A DNA stretch of 55,917 bases from an uncultured beta proteobacterium (GTDB lineage: Bacteria; Pseudomonadota; Gammaproteobacteria; Burkholderiales; Nitrosomonadaceae): assembly GCA_900696615.1 (NCBI GenBank), contig CAADGS010000142.1:1-55917 (forward strand), read 5' to 3'. Numbering within the stretch: the first letter of the stretch is position 1; every line of letters starts with the position of its first letter. The notes beneath the pieces are model-generated. The model was not told where the DNA came from. It was given only the letters and a program-made list of their open reading frames with translations, and ran no database searches. Shown here one piece after another: positions 19,892-29,261 of the stretch. Position numbers and translations under genes: made by a program.

Positions 19892-20746
19892 ATGAATAAT
19901 TACGTACAACGCTTTCTGCTAGAAAATTTAGATATACGCGGCGCTATAGTGCATTTGGATTCAGTTTGGCAGCAAATGCTGGCGGGGCGAGATTATCCGC
20001 ATGCTGTGGCGCGATTGCTTGGAGAAATAAGCGCAACCACACTGCTATTAAGCAATAACCTGAAACAGCCTGGTCGATTGACGATTCAATTGATGGGAAG
20101 CGGTCCGATTTCGCTACTTGTCATTGATTGCACTGAAAGTTTACATATCCGAGGCATGGCAAAATGCAAACTACCGCTTGAATCACAGGAACTATCTGAT
20201 TTACTGGGAAACGGCCGATTACTCTTGACACTCGATATGCCTACTATGCGTGAAGCCTATCAAAGCATCGTGCCGCTTGATGGTCATAATATCTCTGAAA
20301 TTTTTGGACATTACTTCAAACAATCGGAACAACTGCCTTCGCGGCTTTTTTTAATCGCTACAGATCGATCTATCCTCGGTCTAATGTTGCAGAAATTACC
20401 TGATACAGATCAATATGATCCGGATGGATGGCTTCGGGCGGAAGCACTGGCTGCAACGTTATTGGATCATACTTTATTAAATTGTACAGCTGAGAAGTTA
20501 TTGACCCATCTCTTCAATCAAGAATCTATCCGCATTTTTAATGCACAGACCGTTCACTACGGATGCCACGACGATCCAGCAAAAATTTATGCTATGCTGC
20601 ATTCGTTGGGACGCAAGGAAGTTGACTCAATTTTAAAAGAATTTGGAGAAGTTATTGTGAATGATGATATTTGTAATCGCCAGTATCGGTTAGACGCACT
20701 GGCAGTTGATGCGCTATTTCGCGAAACTGGATCGACATTGCATTAA
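19892..20746 (+). CDS. hslO: Hsp33-type chaperonin HslO with altered zinc site
   Basis: A 284-residue homologue of the redox-regulated holdase Hsp33. The N-terminal fold is normal (RFLLENLDIRGAIVHLD; GSGPISLLVIDC). The C-terminal switch normally holds CxC and CxxC. Here the positions read C225-H-D227 and D258-D-I-C261, and the spacings (33 and 36 residues from the first Cys) match the E. coli pattern exactly, so two of four Cys are Asp. The DNA at 20564-20566 and 20672-20674 shows the two remaining Cys codons. Classic disulfide-driven activation is unlikely. The gene is 37 bases after the hypF-like gene and may be co-transcribed with the hyp cluster. Confidence 0.93.
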   Translation: MNNYVQRFLLENLDIRGAIVHLDSVWQQMLAGRDYPHAVARLLGEISATTLLLSNNLKQPGRLTIQLMGSGPISLLVIDCTESLHIRGMAKCKLPLESQELSDLLGNGRLLLTLDMPTMREAYQSIVPLDGHNISEIFGHYFKQSEQLPSRLFLIATDRSILGLMLQKLPDTDQYDPDGWLRAEALAATLLDHTLLNCTAEKLLTHLFNQESIRIFNAQTVHYGCHDDPAKIYAMLHSLGRKEVDSILKEFGEVIVNDDICNRQYRLDALAVDALFRETGSTLH

Positions 20747-20860
20747 GCATTCCCAACAATTAGCTAAATAAATCACGAATGGTTACTTAAATTAATCCTT
20801 TGACATTTTCCGGTAACACGCTAAGAATTCATTTTTATGTTTAAATGCCGTTATTTCAAA

Positions 20861-20880
20861 TTCACGTTTTATTCACGTTT
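20861..20880 (+). repeat. Two direct copies of TTCACGTTT, 11-base period
   Basis: TTCACGTTT occurs at 20861-20869 and again at 20872-20880, one helical turn apart, about 30 bases before the likely -35 of the downstream response regulator gene. The arrangement fits a two-site operator for a DNA-binding regulator, but no regulator is identified. Confidence 0.4.
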
Positions 20881-20909
20881 GCTGGACTAAGATCCTACGA
20901 GCAATAACC

Positions 20910-20937
20910 TTGGTAAATACATGGAATATGCTATTCT
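20910..20937 (+). promoter_or_regulatory. Possible sigma-70-type promoter of the REC-kinase pair
   Basis: TTGGTA (20910-20915) and TATTCT (20932-20937) are separated by 16 bases and lie about 40 bases before the ATG at 20979. Both boxes match the consensus only partly. Confidence 0.35.
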
Positions 20938-20978
20938 TTGATTTTACCTAACTAACATAAATAAGGAAATTAATTATT

Positions 20979-21371
20979 ATGGCACCACGAATTGCACATG
21001 TTGACGATGACCCCGATATTCGCGAAGCCGTTGCGCGTATCTTGACTAAGAATGGCTATGAAGTTGACAGTTATCTTTCTATGCAGGATTTTATCGAATC
21101 GTTACAAGATGAATCAAAGGAACAACCAGATTTGGCCATTCTCGATGTCATGGTTGAATCAATGGATGCCGGTTTAACTACTTATGCACAAATACATAAA
21201 CGTTATCCAAAATTACAAGCTATTTTTCTAACATCTTTAGGCGATATGATACGACCCTATTTTGAAGATGGATCACATGAATGGGTCTGTATTATAGAAA
21301 AACCTGTTGAACCAGTAAGTTTACTAGCGACGATCAATGATCGCTTAAGAAAAACAGGAGAAGCAGCATAA
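20979..21371 (+). CDS. Single-domain response regulator (CheY-like)
   Basis: A 130-residue stand-alone receiver domain. The acidic triad is D9-D11 (HVDDDPD), the phosphoacceptor D56 (LAILDVMVES), the switch Thr is in FLTSLGD and the Lys in IIEKPVEP. There is no output domain, so it must act through protein contact or as a relay step. The membrane kinase gene starts 16 bases after its stop. Confidence 0.9.
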   Translation: MAPRIAHVDDDPDIREAVARILTKNGYEVDSYLSMQDFIESLQDESKEQPDLAILDVMVESMDAGLTTYAQIHKRYPKLQAIFLTSLGDMIRPYFEDGSHEWVCIIEKPVEPVSLLATINDRLRKTGEAA

Positions 21372-21386
21372 TAGGATTATAAGCTA

Positions 21387-22811
21387 ATGGCAATTACCGA
21401 GTTTTCTTGGGATAAACCAAGTAATCAAAATAGCTTACTTGGAATCAACGGCGAAAAGCTTAAACTAAGTGACGATGTATTAATTCGTAACATTCGCTGG
21501 TTTATTACTTTCCGGTGGATTCTGATAGCCATATTAGTTTTTTTTGAAGTTTTAATGCTATCAGCATCAGATATGCTCGCTCAGTTAGGAATCAGTGAGC
21601 AGCAAAAATGGCCAATTGCCATTATCTTCATACTGTTTACCGCAAATATAGCCTATATATTCGCTCTAGATTACTGCAAGCCGAGTAAGTTCAACTCCCC
21701 TTCTATTAATTTGTGGGCACAAATCATAGTTGATTTGATTTGCCTGTCAGTTGTCGTTCATTATTTCGGCAGTACTTCCACACCGATCTCTTTTTTTTAT
21801 GTATTACACATCGCACTGGCTTGTATTTTTTTCTCAGTCCGGGAAAGTCTGTATGTAACGATACTAGTCTGTATCATGGATACTATTGTCATTGCAATCG
21901 ACAATTTTTTGCTAACTCAGGTACCCCTGTCAGTACTCGTAAACAGCGACTTTTTGTCTGAAAGCGCACGCCAAGATGGTGCTCTGATATGGATGCTTTT
22001 TCTTGATACGCTCTTTCTTGTAGTTTGGTATGTAATCTCAAGACTTTCATTAATTGTAAGAAACCATGAAAGCCACCTTCTACAGGCTTACAAGCAAATC
22101 AAACAAACGCAAGTAGAAAAAGATCAGTATGCATTATTGATAACGCATCAGCTGAAATCACCATTAGACGCTATTCGTAGTAAGATCAATTTGATCAAAG
22201 ATGGTTATCTAGGGGAAATGACCCCGGAAATGAGTGTGGCACTGGAGCAAATGGACTTTCGAGCTAAAAATATGTCCAGTTTAATACTCGATCTCCTCAG
22301 ATTGGAGCGTTTGAAAACCAATTGTCTTGACACTGCAAAATCCGAAAGTGTTCCTATCAAAACAATTTTGAAGAAGTGTATCGATAAACTGACTCCCTCC
22401 ATTAATGAAAAGAAAATTTCATTAACTATGCCAGTCGATAATTTTTCTTGTCAGTGTATTCCTGATCAATTAGAGATTCTGTTTGAGAATATTATTTCAA
22501 ACGCTATTATCTATTCGCATGAAGGAATGTCTATCGAAATAATTTCTGAAATTATATCGAATCACCAGGCTAACATCGTTATAGTCGATCATGGCATTGG
22601 TATTGAAAGCAAAGATTTGCCTAACATTTTCAATGAATACTTTTATTCACCTAGAGCAGCTTTGCATAACAAAGCAACGAGCGGCATTGGCTTATCTATT
22701 GTCAAGATAGCGGCAGAGAATAATAAATTAAAAATTAAAGTCGCCAGCGAGCCAGGAGTAGGCACTTCTTTCACAATAGCTTTTAATAACATTAAGTTAA
22801 TTAAAGAATAG
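21387..22811 (+). CDS. Membrane sensor histidine kinase with six-helix sensor
   Basis: A 474-residue kinase. The N-terminal third holds about six hydrophobic segments (residues 35-215) with short loops, so the signal is probably sensed in or at the membrane, as in RegB-like or quinone-responsive kinases. The phosphorylated His is H254 in ITHQLKSPLDAIRSK. The ATPase domain shows NAIIYSHEG (N box), IVDHGIGIESKDL (G1) and GIGLSIVK (G2). Its partner is presumably the single-domain regulator upstream. The signal is not predictable. Confidence 0.9.
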   Translation: MAITEFSWDKPSNQNSLLGINGEKLKLSDDVLIRNIRWFITFRWILIAILVFFEVLMLSASDMLAQLGISEQQKWPIAIIFILFTANIAYIFALDYCKPSKFNSPSINLWAQIIVDLICLSVVVHYFGSTSTPISFFYVLHIALACIFFSVRESLYVTILVCIMDTIVIAIDNFLLTQVPLSVLVNSDFLSESARQDGALIWMLFLDTLFLVVWYVISRLSLIVRNHESHLLQAYKQIKQTQVEKDQYALLITHQLKSPLDAIRSKINLIKDGYLGEMTPEMSVALEQMDFRAKNMSSLILDLLRLERLKTNCLDTAKSESVPIKTILKKCIDKLTPSINEKKISLTMPVDNFSCQCIPDQLEILFENIISNAIIYSHEGMSIEIISEIISNHQANIVIVDHGIGIESKDLPNIFNEYFYSPRAALHNKATSGIGLSIVKIAAENNKLKIKVASEPGVGTSFTIAFNNIKLIKE

Positions 22812-22863
22812 ACATACTAAAATTCGCGATACTGAGAAGTAGGGCATTACATGAGTAGTGTAA

Positions 22864-25293
22864 TTAAGTATCAATCGATAAAGATAAATTAGAATAAGGC
22901 ATCTCATTAAACCGATGTTGCCAATACCGACGATACATTTTTCGCCAACTACTTACAGACCATCGGTTATTGGCAAAAAGAACTGTAATTGCACCCTCTC
23001 TATCGCTACGCAACAATTTACTGCCTTGATTTCGATAACGCGCTATAACTTTTTCCCTCGGATGTCGATGACGGTTATGATAGCCAACCGTAAAAATTGT
23101 TAGAGAAGGATTCACTTTCTCAATAAAATTTTTTGTCGACGAGGTGTTACTACCATGATGAGGAGCAATTAATACCGTTGCCGGAAGCTTATCGGCAGCA
23201 CGAGCCAGCAATGCTGCTTCATTCCGGCTACCAATATCTGAAGGTAATAACACATTGCCATGCCGGGATGAAATCTTCAATACACAGCTATTTGCATTTG
23301 TGCTATTTGAAGAATTTCGGTGATCGTCCGCTAGAGGATGAAGCATTTCAAAATCCACATCATCCCATTGCCAGGATTGACCCGCATGACACTTAACCCC
23401 ATGCAACGCAGCTTGATGAATCGGGTGATGATCATCCAGCGAGGTGACTAGTGTCCCGACGGGTATTGCAGTCATTAGCGACAGTGCCCCGCCACTGTGA
23501 TCTATATCAGCATGGGATACAATTAAGACATCGAGCTGACGTATACCCTCTCCTCTTAAATATGGAGCTATGATGCGTGCACCGCTATCAGCATTGCTAA
23601 AGCGTGGCCCAGTATCAAATAACAAGGCATGGTTTGTCGTACGAGCCAACACTGCCAAACCTTGCCCAACATCCAATACTGTTAGCCACAATTCGCCGTT
23701 TCCAGGTTTGGGAGGTTGTAATACCAACATTGGCAAACAAGCGAAGACTCCTAGCCATCGCGCTGGAAAGCCAGCAAAGAATCCAGATCCTAAGCTCCCA
23801 GGCAATAACATCCAAACGATTCCGAGTATAGCAACAATAATTGTCCATAAGGGTGGTGCGTGCTGCTCCCAAACGACATGAGGGAATAAACTTAACCAAT
23901 TCAACACAACCATAAGCATGCTCAACACTTCATGTCCTGCAAGCAATGCGGAATCAAACCAAGGAATCACTGCAACAAGTGCCAAAGGCACGAGTATAAA
24001 ACTAATCAGCGGAATTGAAAGTGCGTTTGCAATAGGCGATATCAACGATACTTGCTGAAACAATGCCAATAATAATGGAACGAGTCCTACAGTGATCGCC
24101 CATTGAACTCGCACCCAACTCCCGAACCAATGTGATGAGCCGATCCGGCCCGCAGAAACTAGCATGATGAGCGCAATCGCACCAAAAGAGAGCCAAAAAC
24201 CTGGTGAAATGGTTGCCCAAGGATCGAATAAAATTACCCAAAATAAAGCCCAAATCAACACATTAAGTGGAGCAGTCATTTGTCCTCGCCATATGGCTAT
24301 CGCAACCACACTCAACATATATAGAGATCGCTGCGCGGGAATTGCAAATCCAGATAAAAGCGCATAAACCAGTGCCGCCAGTAATCCCGCAATGACAGCC
24401 GCACGCTGCGCAGGCATGCGTAGCAGTAAATAAGCACTCGCACTCCATAAACGAAATACCGCAGCAAATACGAGACTTGAAACTAGCGTAATATGCAAGC
24501 CGGAAATTGCCATTAAATGAATAGTTCCAGTACGGGCAAACACTTGCCATTGATCTCGCGGGATAACGTATTGATCGCCTGTTGCAAGAGTTTTTAAAAC
24601 ACCGGCATATGGCCGATCCGCTAACACTTTGGAAAATCGATACTGAATCTCTCCGCGAATATACTCTATCCAATAACTAGGAAGATTAACCATGGATTGC
24701 AACAAACGATTGTCAGCCGATGTGCGAATGTATCCTGTTGCTCGAATATTGCGTTCCAGTAACCACGCTTCGTAATCGGAACCATGAGGATTGGCATTAC
24801 CATGCGGTTGCTTCAGTCTTACCCATAGTTGCCAACGTTGACCGGCTTTAATAACGGGACGAGTCTTATCATGATCATTGAGTAGAGAATTTTTATACCA
24901 AGAAAGTGAAATACGTTTAGGAATTTTTGCACTTTCATGCATGACCTGCTCTACATTAAACTGAAAACGAAAACCATGATCATGACTATGTGGCAAAGTA
25001 GCAATGACACCAATAACCTGAATATCCCGTTGTTCCCAGTCGGGTGGTAAAAAATCCGCCAACCGCCAATGCGCAAAAGCGGTTGCCCAAAAAAAACCCA
25101 ACCCTAAAAAGAACCCCCATACTAATATGTTTTTTACTGCTATCAAAATCGGCAACTGACATCGACGCAAAAATGCGATTGTTATGCCAATTAGCATTAA
25201 ACTTCCGCACAACTTAATTTCTGGCAGCTCCGGCTGCTGTTGTAATAGACCGGCACCTAAAACGAACGCCAGTATATTCAATTTTAATAGCAT
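22864..25293 (-). CDS. comEC: ComEC/Rec2-family DNA uptake channel
   Basis: An 809-residue inner-membrane protein for translocating single-stranded DNA during natural transformation. The N-terminal DUF4131-type region (about 25-190) includes an OB-like part (GQRWQLWVRLKQP). The central competence domain has many helices and the MAISGLHITLVSSL motif. The C-terminal metallo-beta-lactamase-like domain (about 530-790) has VSHADIDHSGGALSL and APHHGSNTSS. The length is normal. It lies alone on the minus strand between two plus-strand two-component systems. With comM in the window it suggests competence, but pilus genes are not in view. Confidence 0.93.
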   Translation of the reverse strand: MLLKLNILAFVLGAGLLQQQPELPEIKLCGSLMLIGITIAFLRRCQLPILIAVKNILVWGFFLGLGFFWATAFAHWRLADFLPPDWEQRDIQVIGVIATLPHSHDHGFRFQFNVEQVMHESAKIPKRISLSWYKNSLLNDHDKTRPVIKAGQRWQLWVRLKQPHGNANPHGSDYEAWLLERNIRATGYIRTSADNRLLQSMVNLPSYWIEYIRGEIQYRFSKVLADRPYAGVLKTLATGDQYVIPRDQWQVFARTGTIHLMAISGLHITLVSSLVFAAVFRLWSASAYLLLRMPAQRAAVIAGLLAALVYALLSGFAIPAQRSLYMLSVVAIAIWRGQMTAPLNVLIWALFWVILFDPWATISPGFWLSFGAIALIMLVSAGRIGSSHWFGSWVRVQWAITVGLVPLLLALFQQVSLISPIANALSIPLISFILVPLALVAVIPWFDSALLAGHEVLSMLMVVLNWLSLFPHVVWEQHAPPLWTIIVAILGIVWMLLPGSLGSGFFAGFPARWLGVFACLPMLVLQPPKPGNGELWLTVLDVGQGLAVLARTTNHALLFDTGPRFSNADSGARIIAPYLRGEGIRQLDVLIVSHADIDHSGGALSLMTAIPVGTLVTSLDDHHPIHQAALHGVKCHAGQSWQWDDVDFEMLHPLADDHRNSSNSTNANSCVLKISSRHGNVLLPSDIGSRNEAALLARAADKLPATVLIAPHHGSNTSSTKNFIEKVNPSLTIFTVGYHNRHRHPREKVIARYRNQGSKLLRSDREGAITVLFANNRWSVSSWRKMYRRYWQHRFNEMPYSNLSLSIDT

Positions 25294-25502
25294 ATCTTCA
25301 AAATTTCAGTTTGAATGGGTAATGATTATCAACTCACGAGATTTCAATTTATAATGCGCTGATATTTTGTACATAATTTTTTCCATAAGATTTAACTCAC
25401 TTTTACTTGCTAAGTATCGTACTTATAATTTTGTTCTTAACCGTAGCAAATTAAATATCGTTACAATCATGTCGTTATTGCCACTATTAAATAGGACATA
25501 GT

Positions 25503-26657
25503 ATGAATCAGCGTACCGATCAACGAAGTAATAGATATCGACGATTCGATGACCATGCAATACGCAGTAAAATGGAATTACTTTCTGACCAACTCCAGAC
25601 TCAACAGCTCGAACTGGAAGAATCACGCAACCGTTATGCCGATCTCTATGATCATGCTCCCGTCGGTTATCTAACTGTCGACAAAGCCGGGAATATACTA
25701 TCCATCAATTTGACGGGAGCATCCTTATTAAGAAAAGCGCGTCCGTTTCTTATTGGCAAGTCATTTACAAGCTGCTTTCTTGATATCGATCAGCAATCTT
25801 TTTATCACTACTTACAAGAAGTATTCAATTCTTCCGGTAACGTTACCATTGATTTAAAAATTGGCGATACGCAAGATCCTTTGAGCTTTATTCGTTTGGA
25901 AAGCACCGTAACCAGCGATAAAAACATGTGCCGTATGGTCATGTCAGATATCAGTCAGCTAAGAAAAATGATCAATCTTAATCGTGACTTGCTAAGTGAA
26001 AACAGGCAACTCATGAAAGAATTATTTCGTGTTCAAGAAAAAGAGCGGCGTAGGCTTGCTCGAGAATTACATGACGAATTGGGACAGTGGTTAACGGCTA
26101 TTCGTGTAGAAAATGAGGTTATTTTTAATTATACTGAGCAGAATTCACCTATTTATACCAGTGCCGAGGCGATTAAAAATTGCACAGAAAAAATGCATCA
26201 AGTCATTCGTACGATGCTGCACAGGTTGCGTCCGCTAAATTTAGATACTTCAGGATTACCCGATGCCTTATCGGAACTTAAAAAACAGTGGTGTTCCCGG
26301 CATTCACAAATTACGCTTGAACTAAAACTAAAGGGCAATCTTGCAACGCTAGGTGAGAAGTACAATATTACGGTATTCCGCCTCATTCAAGAAGCGCTCA
26401 ATAATATATATAAGCACTCCGAAGCTACCTGGGCACAAATTAGTCTAAATCGTGAGACGATTGAAAATGCTGTCGATGATTTTTTGTCTCTCAGAATCGA
26501 AGACAATGGCAAAGGTTATGATACCAGTCAGCAATTTACAGGATTGGGATTGGTAGGCATGCGTGAACGGGTAATTGCTCTGGATGGCCGAATGACTGTC
26601 CGTAGCGCACCTAGCGAAGGTACAGAAATCAACATTCGGTTACCATTGAGAGTCTAA
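25503..26657 (+). CDS. PAS-domain histidine kinase of the NarX/DegS (HisKA_3) class
   Basis: A 384-residue soluble kinase. It has an N-terminal coiled stretch (11-45), then a PAS domain at about 45-165 (YADLYDHAPVGYLTVDKAGN). The HisKA_3 dimerisation helix carries phospho-His H190 (RRLARELHDELGQWL), and the HATPase_c domain has RIEDNGKGYD and GLGLVGMRERV. No membrane segment is present, so it senses a cytosolic cue, perhaps through a PAS ligand. The cognate LuxR-type regulator starts 4 bases after its stop. Confidence 0.92.
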   Translation: MNQRTDQRSNRYRRFDDHAIRSKMELLSDQLQTQQLELEESRNRYADLYDHAPVGYLTVDKAGNILSINLTGASLLRKARPFLIGKSFTSCFLDIDQQSFYHYLQEVFNSSGNVTIDLKIGDTQDPLSFIRLESTVTSDKNMCRMVMSDISQLRKMINLNRDLLSENRQLMKELFRVQEKERRRLARELHDELGQWLTAIRVENEVIFNYTEQNSPIYTSAEAIKNCTEKMHQVIRTMLHRLRPLNLDTSGLPDALSELKKQWCSRHSQITLELKLKGNLATLGEKYNITVFRLIQEALNNIYKHSEATWAQISLNRETIENAVDDFLSLRIEDNGKGYDTSQQFTGLGLVGMRERVIALDGRMTVRSAPSEGTEINIRLPLRV

Positions 26658-26661
26658 CCAC

Positions 26662-27306
26662 ATGGCAAATCCCATATCCATTTTATTGATTGATGACCAT
26701 CCCGTAGTGCGTACCGGTTATCGCCGCTTGCTCGAAAGCACAGAGGATATGACTGTAGTGGCGGAAGCAGAAAATGGTGCAACGGGTTATCAATTATGGC
26801 AAGAACACAAACCTGACGTCATTATTCTTGATCTCAACATGCCTGGCATTTGTGGCTTTGAAACTATCCATCGTATGATCAGCAAAGATCCTACTGTACG
26901 TATTCTGGTTTTTAGTATGCTCAATAATGTAACAATGGTTCACCGAGCCCTGAAAGCTGGTGCAATAGGATTTATCAGCAAACAAAGCGGAATTGGCGAA
27001 ATGATTCATGCTGTACGACAAGTTAGTATGGGAAAAAAATATATTGAATCTGAGTTGGCTACAGCAGTTGCAATGCATGCTACGCGAAAAGAAAACCCAG
27101 AGAATCCCTTTGATTTATTGACTAAACGGGAATTCCAAATCGTAAAATTAATCGTAGAAGGCAATTCCAATTCAGAAATCGCAGAGAAAATCTCTATCAG
27201 CCCTAAAACTGTAAGCGTTCATTATCTTAACTTGATGCGTAAACTTGATTTGCAAAATACGACACAGCTTATTCGGTTAGCACTCAATCATAATATTATC
27301 GGCTAA
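26662..27306 (+). CDS. NarL/FixJ-type (LuxR HTH) response regulator
   Basis: A 214-residue transcription regulator with REC at 1-125 (acidic pair in IDDHPVVRTGY, phosphoacceptor D57 in VIILDLNMPG, Lys in FISKQSG). The LuxR-type HTH is at about 148-205 (LLTKREFQIVKLIVEGNSNS, then EIAEKISISPKTVSVH). It is paired with the PAS kinase directly upstream. The targets are unknown; the adjacent genes (comEC, Kelch protein) are candidates only by position. Confidence 0.94.
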   Translation: MANPISILLIDDHPVVRTGYRRLLESTEDMTVVAEAENGATGYQLWQEHKPDVIILDLNMPGICGFETIHRMISKDPTVRILVFSMLNNVTMVHRALKAGAIGFISKQSGIGEMIHAVRQVSMGKKYIESELATAVAMHATRKENPENPFDLLTKREFQIVKLIVEGNSNSEIAEKISISPKTVSVHYLNLMRKLDLQNTTQLIRLALNHNIIG

Positions 27307-27959
27307 TCATCTACAGAATACTCATAATCGATTATCGAGATTCGGATTCGAATAAAATTCACTTTACGCCTTCCCAAGACTTTTGGGGACACAGCTGGAT
27401 CGTAATTCTGAATTCATAATATGAATTGATTGGTGTGCAATCAATATCATTTCTATGATCTGTTCAATGTTAGAGCAAAATGGGGCAGCGCAATATGCAA
27501 AACATCGAAATTGGTGCGCTGCACCAACAGACCAAAATTTAATGCTTAAAATGATTGGAAAATCCAGTTATTTTTCATTACCTTGTTCTACCGAATCGTT
27601 CAGTAAAAAATATTTTAATTTGATATCTAAAACTTATGTTCCGTCACAACTTGCTGAGCAAATCTACCGTGAAGGTGCCACTATTTAACATCTTTCCGTT
27701 TAAGATTATCATACACAACGTCTATTCGTTCATCAGCTAAGCTTTACATGAACTTACGCGATGGTAAAATTTTCCCATTCTTTCGATAGAATTTGCGAAA
27801 TAATCGATACATATATAATAATTCATTCACGCTTAGTAAATCAGCTAACCTCAAACACATATTGATATTCTGTTCCATGACTGATACCTTTTGGTAATCT
27901 AATTGAACGAAAGATTAGTTTAGTCGGATAAATTGACTTACTCTTACAAAAGCTGAAAT
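27307..27959. other. Intergenic spacer, no convincing gene
   Basis: About 650 AT-rich bases. The only open frame of note (27455-27688, 77 codons) has no ribosome site and no recognisable similarity. The last 200 bases probably hold the promoter of the Kelch gene. Confidence 0.5.
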
Positions 27960-28961
27960 ATGTTGATTTCAAAATTGCCTATCTCTTGCTGTATTCTTTT
28001 TTTGATTCTAATTCAGATTAATAAATGGGTATTGGCTGAAACGCAATCAATGGGGACATGGAAGCAAGCAACAACCGCACCTTCTTATCGCACAGAAGTG
28101 GCTGCCGCTGCGATTGAGGGAAAAATTTATGTAGTAGGAGGTTTTAATAAACCCACTTTACGCAATGCGCTAAATTTTGCGATCAGTGATATAGTTGAAG
28201 TATATGACACGGCAACCAATTCCTGGTCGGTAGCTGCATCTTTACCGGAAGGCCGCCATCATGCTGGCGTCGCTTCTCTGGACGGTCTGCTGTATGTCGT
28301 TGGAGGATTCACAAAGTCATTATTTTCTGTGTGGCATGCAGTGTCTACAATGTATCAATACAATCCAGTCACAGATAAATGGCGCGAGCTTGCACCCATG
28401 CCGACTGCCCGTGGAGCGCTTGGTGTTGTCGTGTACCAGAATCGTTTATATGCAATAGGCGGCTATGATGGCAAGCACAATTCTGATGCAGTGGAAATTT
28501 TTGATCCGCAAACAAATAATTGGTCGTCTGCTCCTTCCATGCCTACACCCCGGGATCATCTGGCAGTTGTAATGGCAGGAGGACTAATTTATGCCATTGG
28601 TGGCCGTTCTGAACTCAATTACGGTCGAAATATGGGAACTGTTGAGGAATATGATCCACGTACCCATCTTTGGCGTGCGCGCACAAGTTTACCGACACCT
28701 CGTAGTGGTATTTCAGCGGCAGTAATTGGTAACTGGATCTATGTCGTCGGCGGCGAATCAAAAACCGGAACATTTGCTATCAATGAAGCCTATCACCCCG
28801 CCACTGATCACTGGCTTACCATGACACCGATGCCAACCGCCCGCCATGGCTCGGGGTCGGCGGTTGTTAATGGTCAAATGTACGTCATCAGCGGCGGCCC
28901 GGAGCCTGGAGGATCATTCAGTGCAATCAACGAAGTTTTCATAGCTCCTGCTGATCAGTAG
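27960..28961 (+). CDS. Secreted Kelch-repeat beta-propeller protein
   Basis: A 333-residue protein with a Sec signal peptide (hydrophobic stretch 9-20, cleavage near VLAET). Six Kelch repeats of about 48 residues follow, each with a YVVGG or YAIGG strand and a later Y/F-D-x-x-T-x-x-W motif (VYDTATNSW, YNPVTDKW, FDPQTNNW, YDPRTHLW, YHPATDHW). This predicts a six-blade propeller in the periplasm or outside the cell. Propellers of this type bind sugars or proteins or act as enzymes such as sialate epimerases; nothing fixes the role here. No partner gene is adjacent. Confidence 0.88.
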   Translation: MLISKLPISCCILFLILIQINKWVLAETQSMGTWKQATTAPSYRTEVAAAAIEGKIYVVGGFNKPTLRNALNFAISDIVEVYDTATNSWSVAASLPEGRHHAGVASLDGLLYVVGGFTKSLFSVWHAVSTMYQYNPVTDKWRELAPMPTARGALGVVVYQNRLYAIGGYDGKHNSDAVEIFDPQTNNWSSAPSMPTPRDHLAVVMAGGLIYAIGGRSELNYGRNMGTVEEYDPRTHLWRARTSLPTPRSGISAAVIGNWIYVVGGESKTGTFAINEAYHPATDHWLTMTPMPTARHGSGSAVVNGQMYVISGGPEPGGSFSAINEVFIAPADQ

Positions 28962-29261
28962 ATTGAACTCATGAAACATCTGCAAAGCAATCCCCAAAAA
29001 AATCCAATTTTGTCTTTCTACATGAGAAAAGCGGCTAAAATTTGACCAGTAATCATTATTTCTGGTATGTCGTTGTCATGCTGGTTTTGTAAATTATTAT
29101 GAATTTTCCTCTGGCTACACATCATTGCACTTGCAATCTATACAATAAGCAAATGTTGTTTAAATTATGTTGGATTTAGCTGATAACTATCGCCCGCTCA
29201 TACATTGTTTAAGGCTACTTACCAAGCTACACCAGATCGCTCAGGATTAGTGGCTTTAATT
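28962..29261. other. Intergenic spacer before ygfZ
   Basis: About 300 AT-rich bases with no supported gene, RNA or repeat. Confidence 0.4.

Noticed and set aside
27455-27688. 77-codon open frame after the LuxR regulator
   Set aside because: There is no ribosome site and no recognisable sequence, and it lies in an AT-rich spacer.
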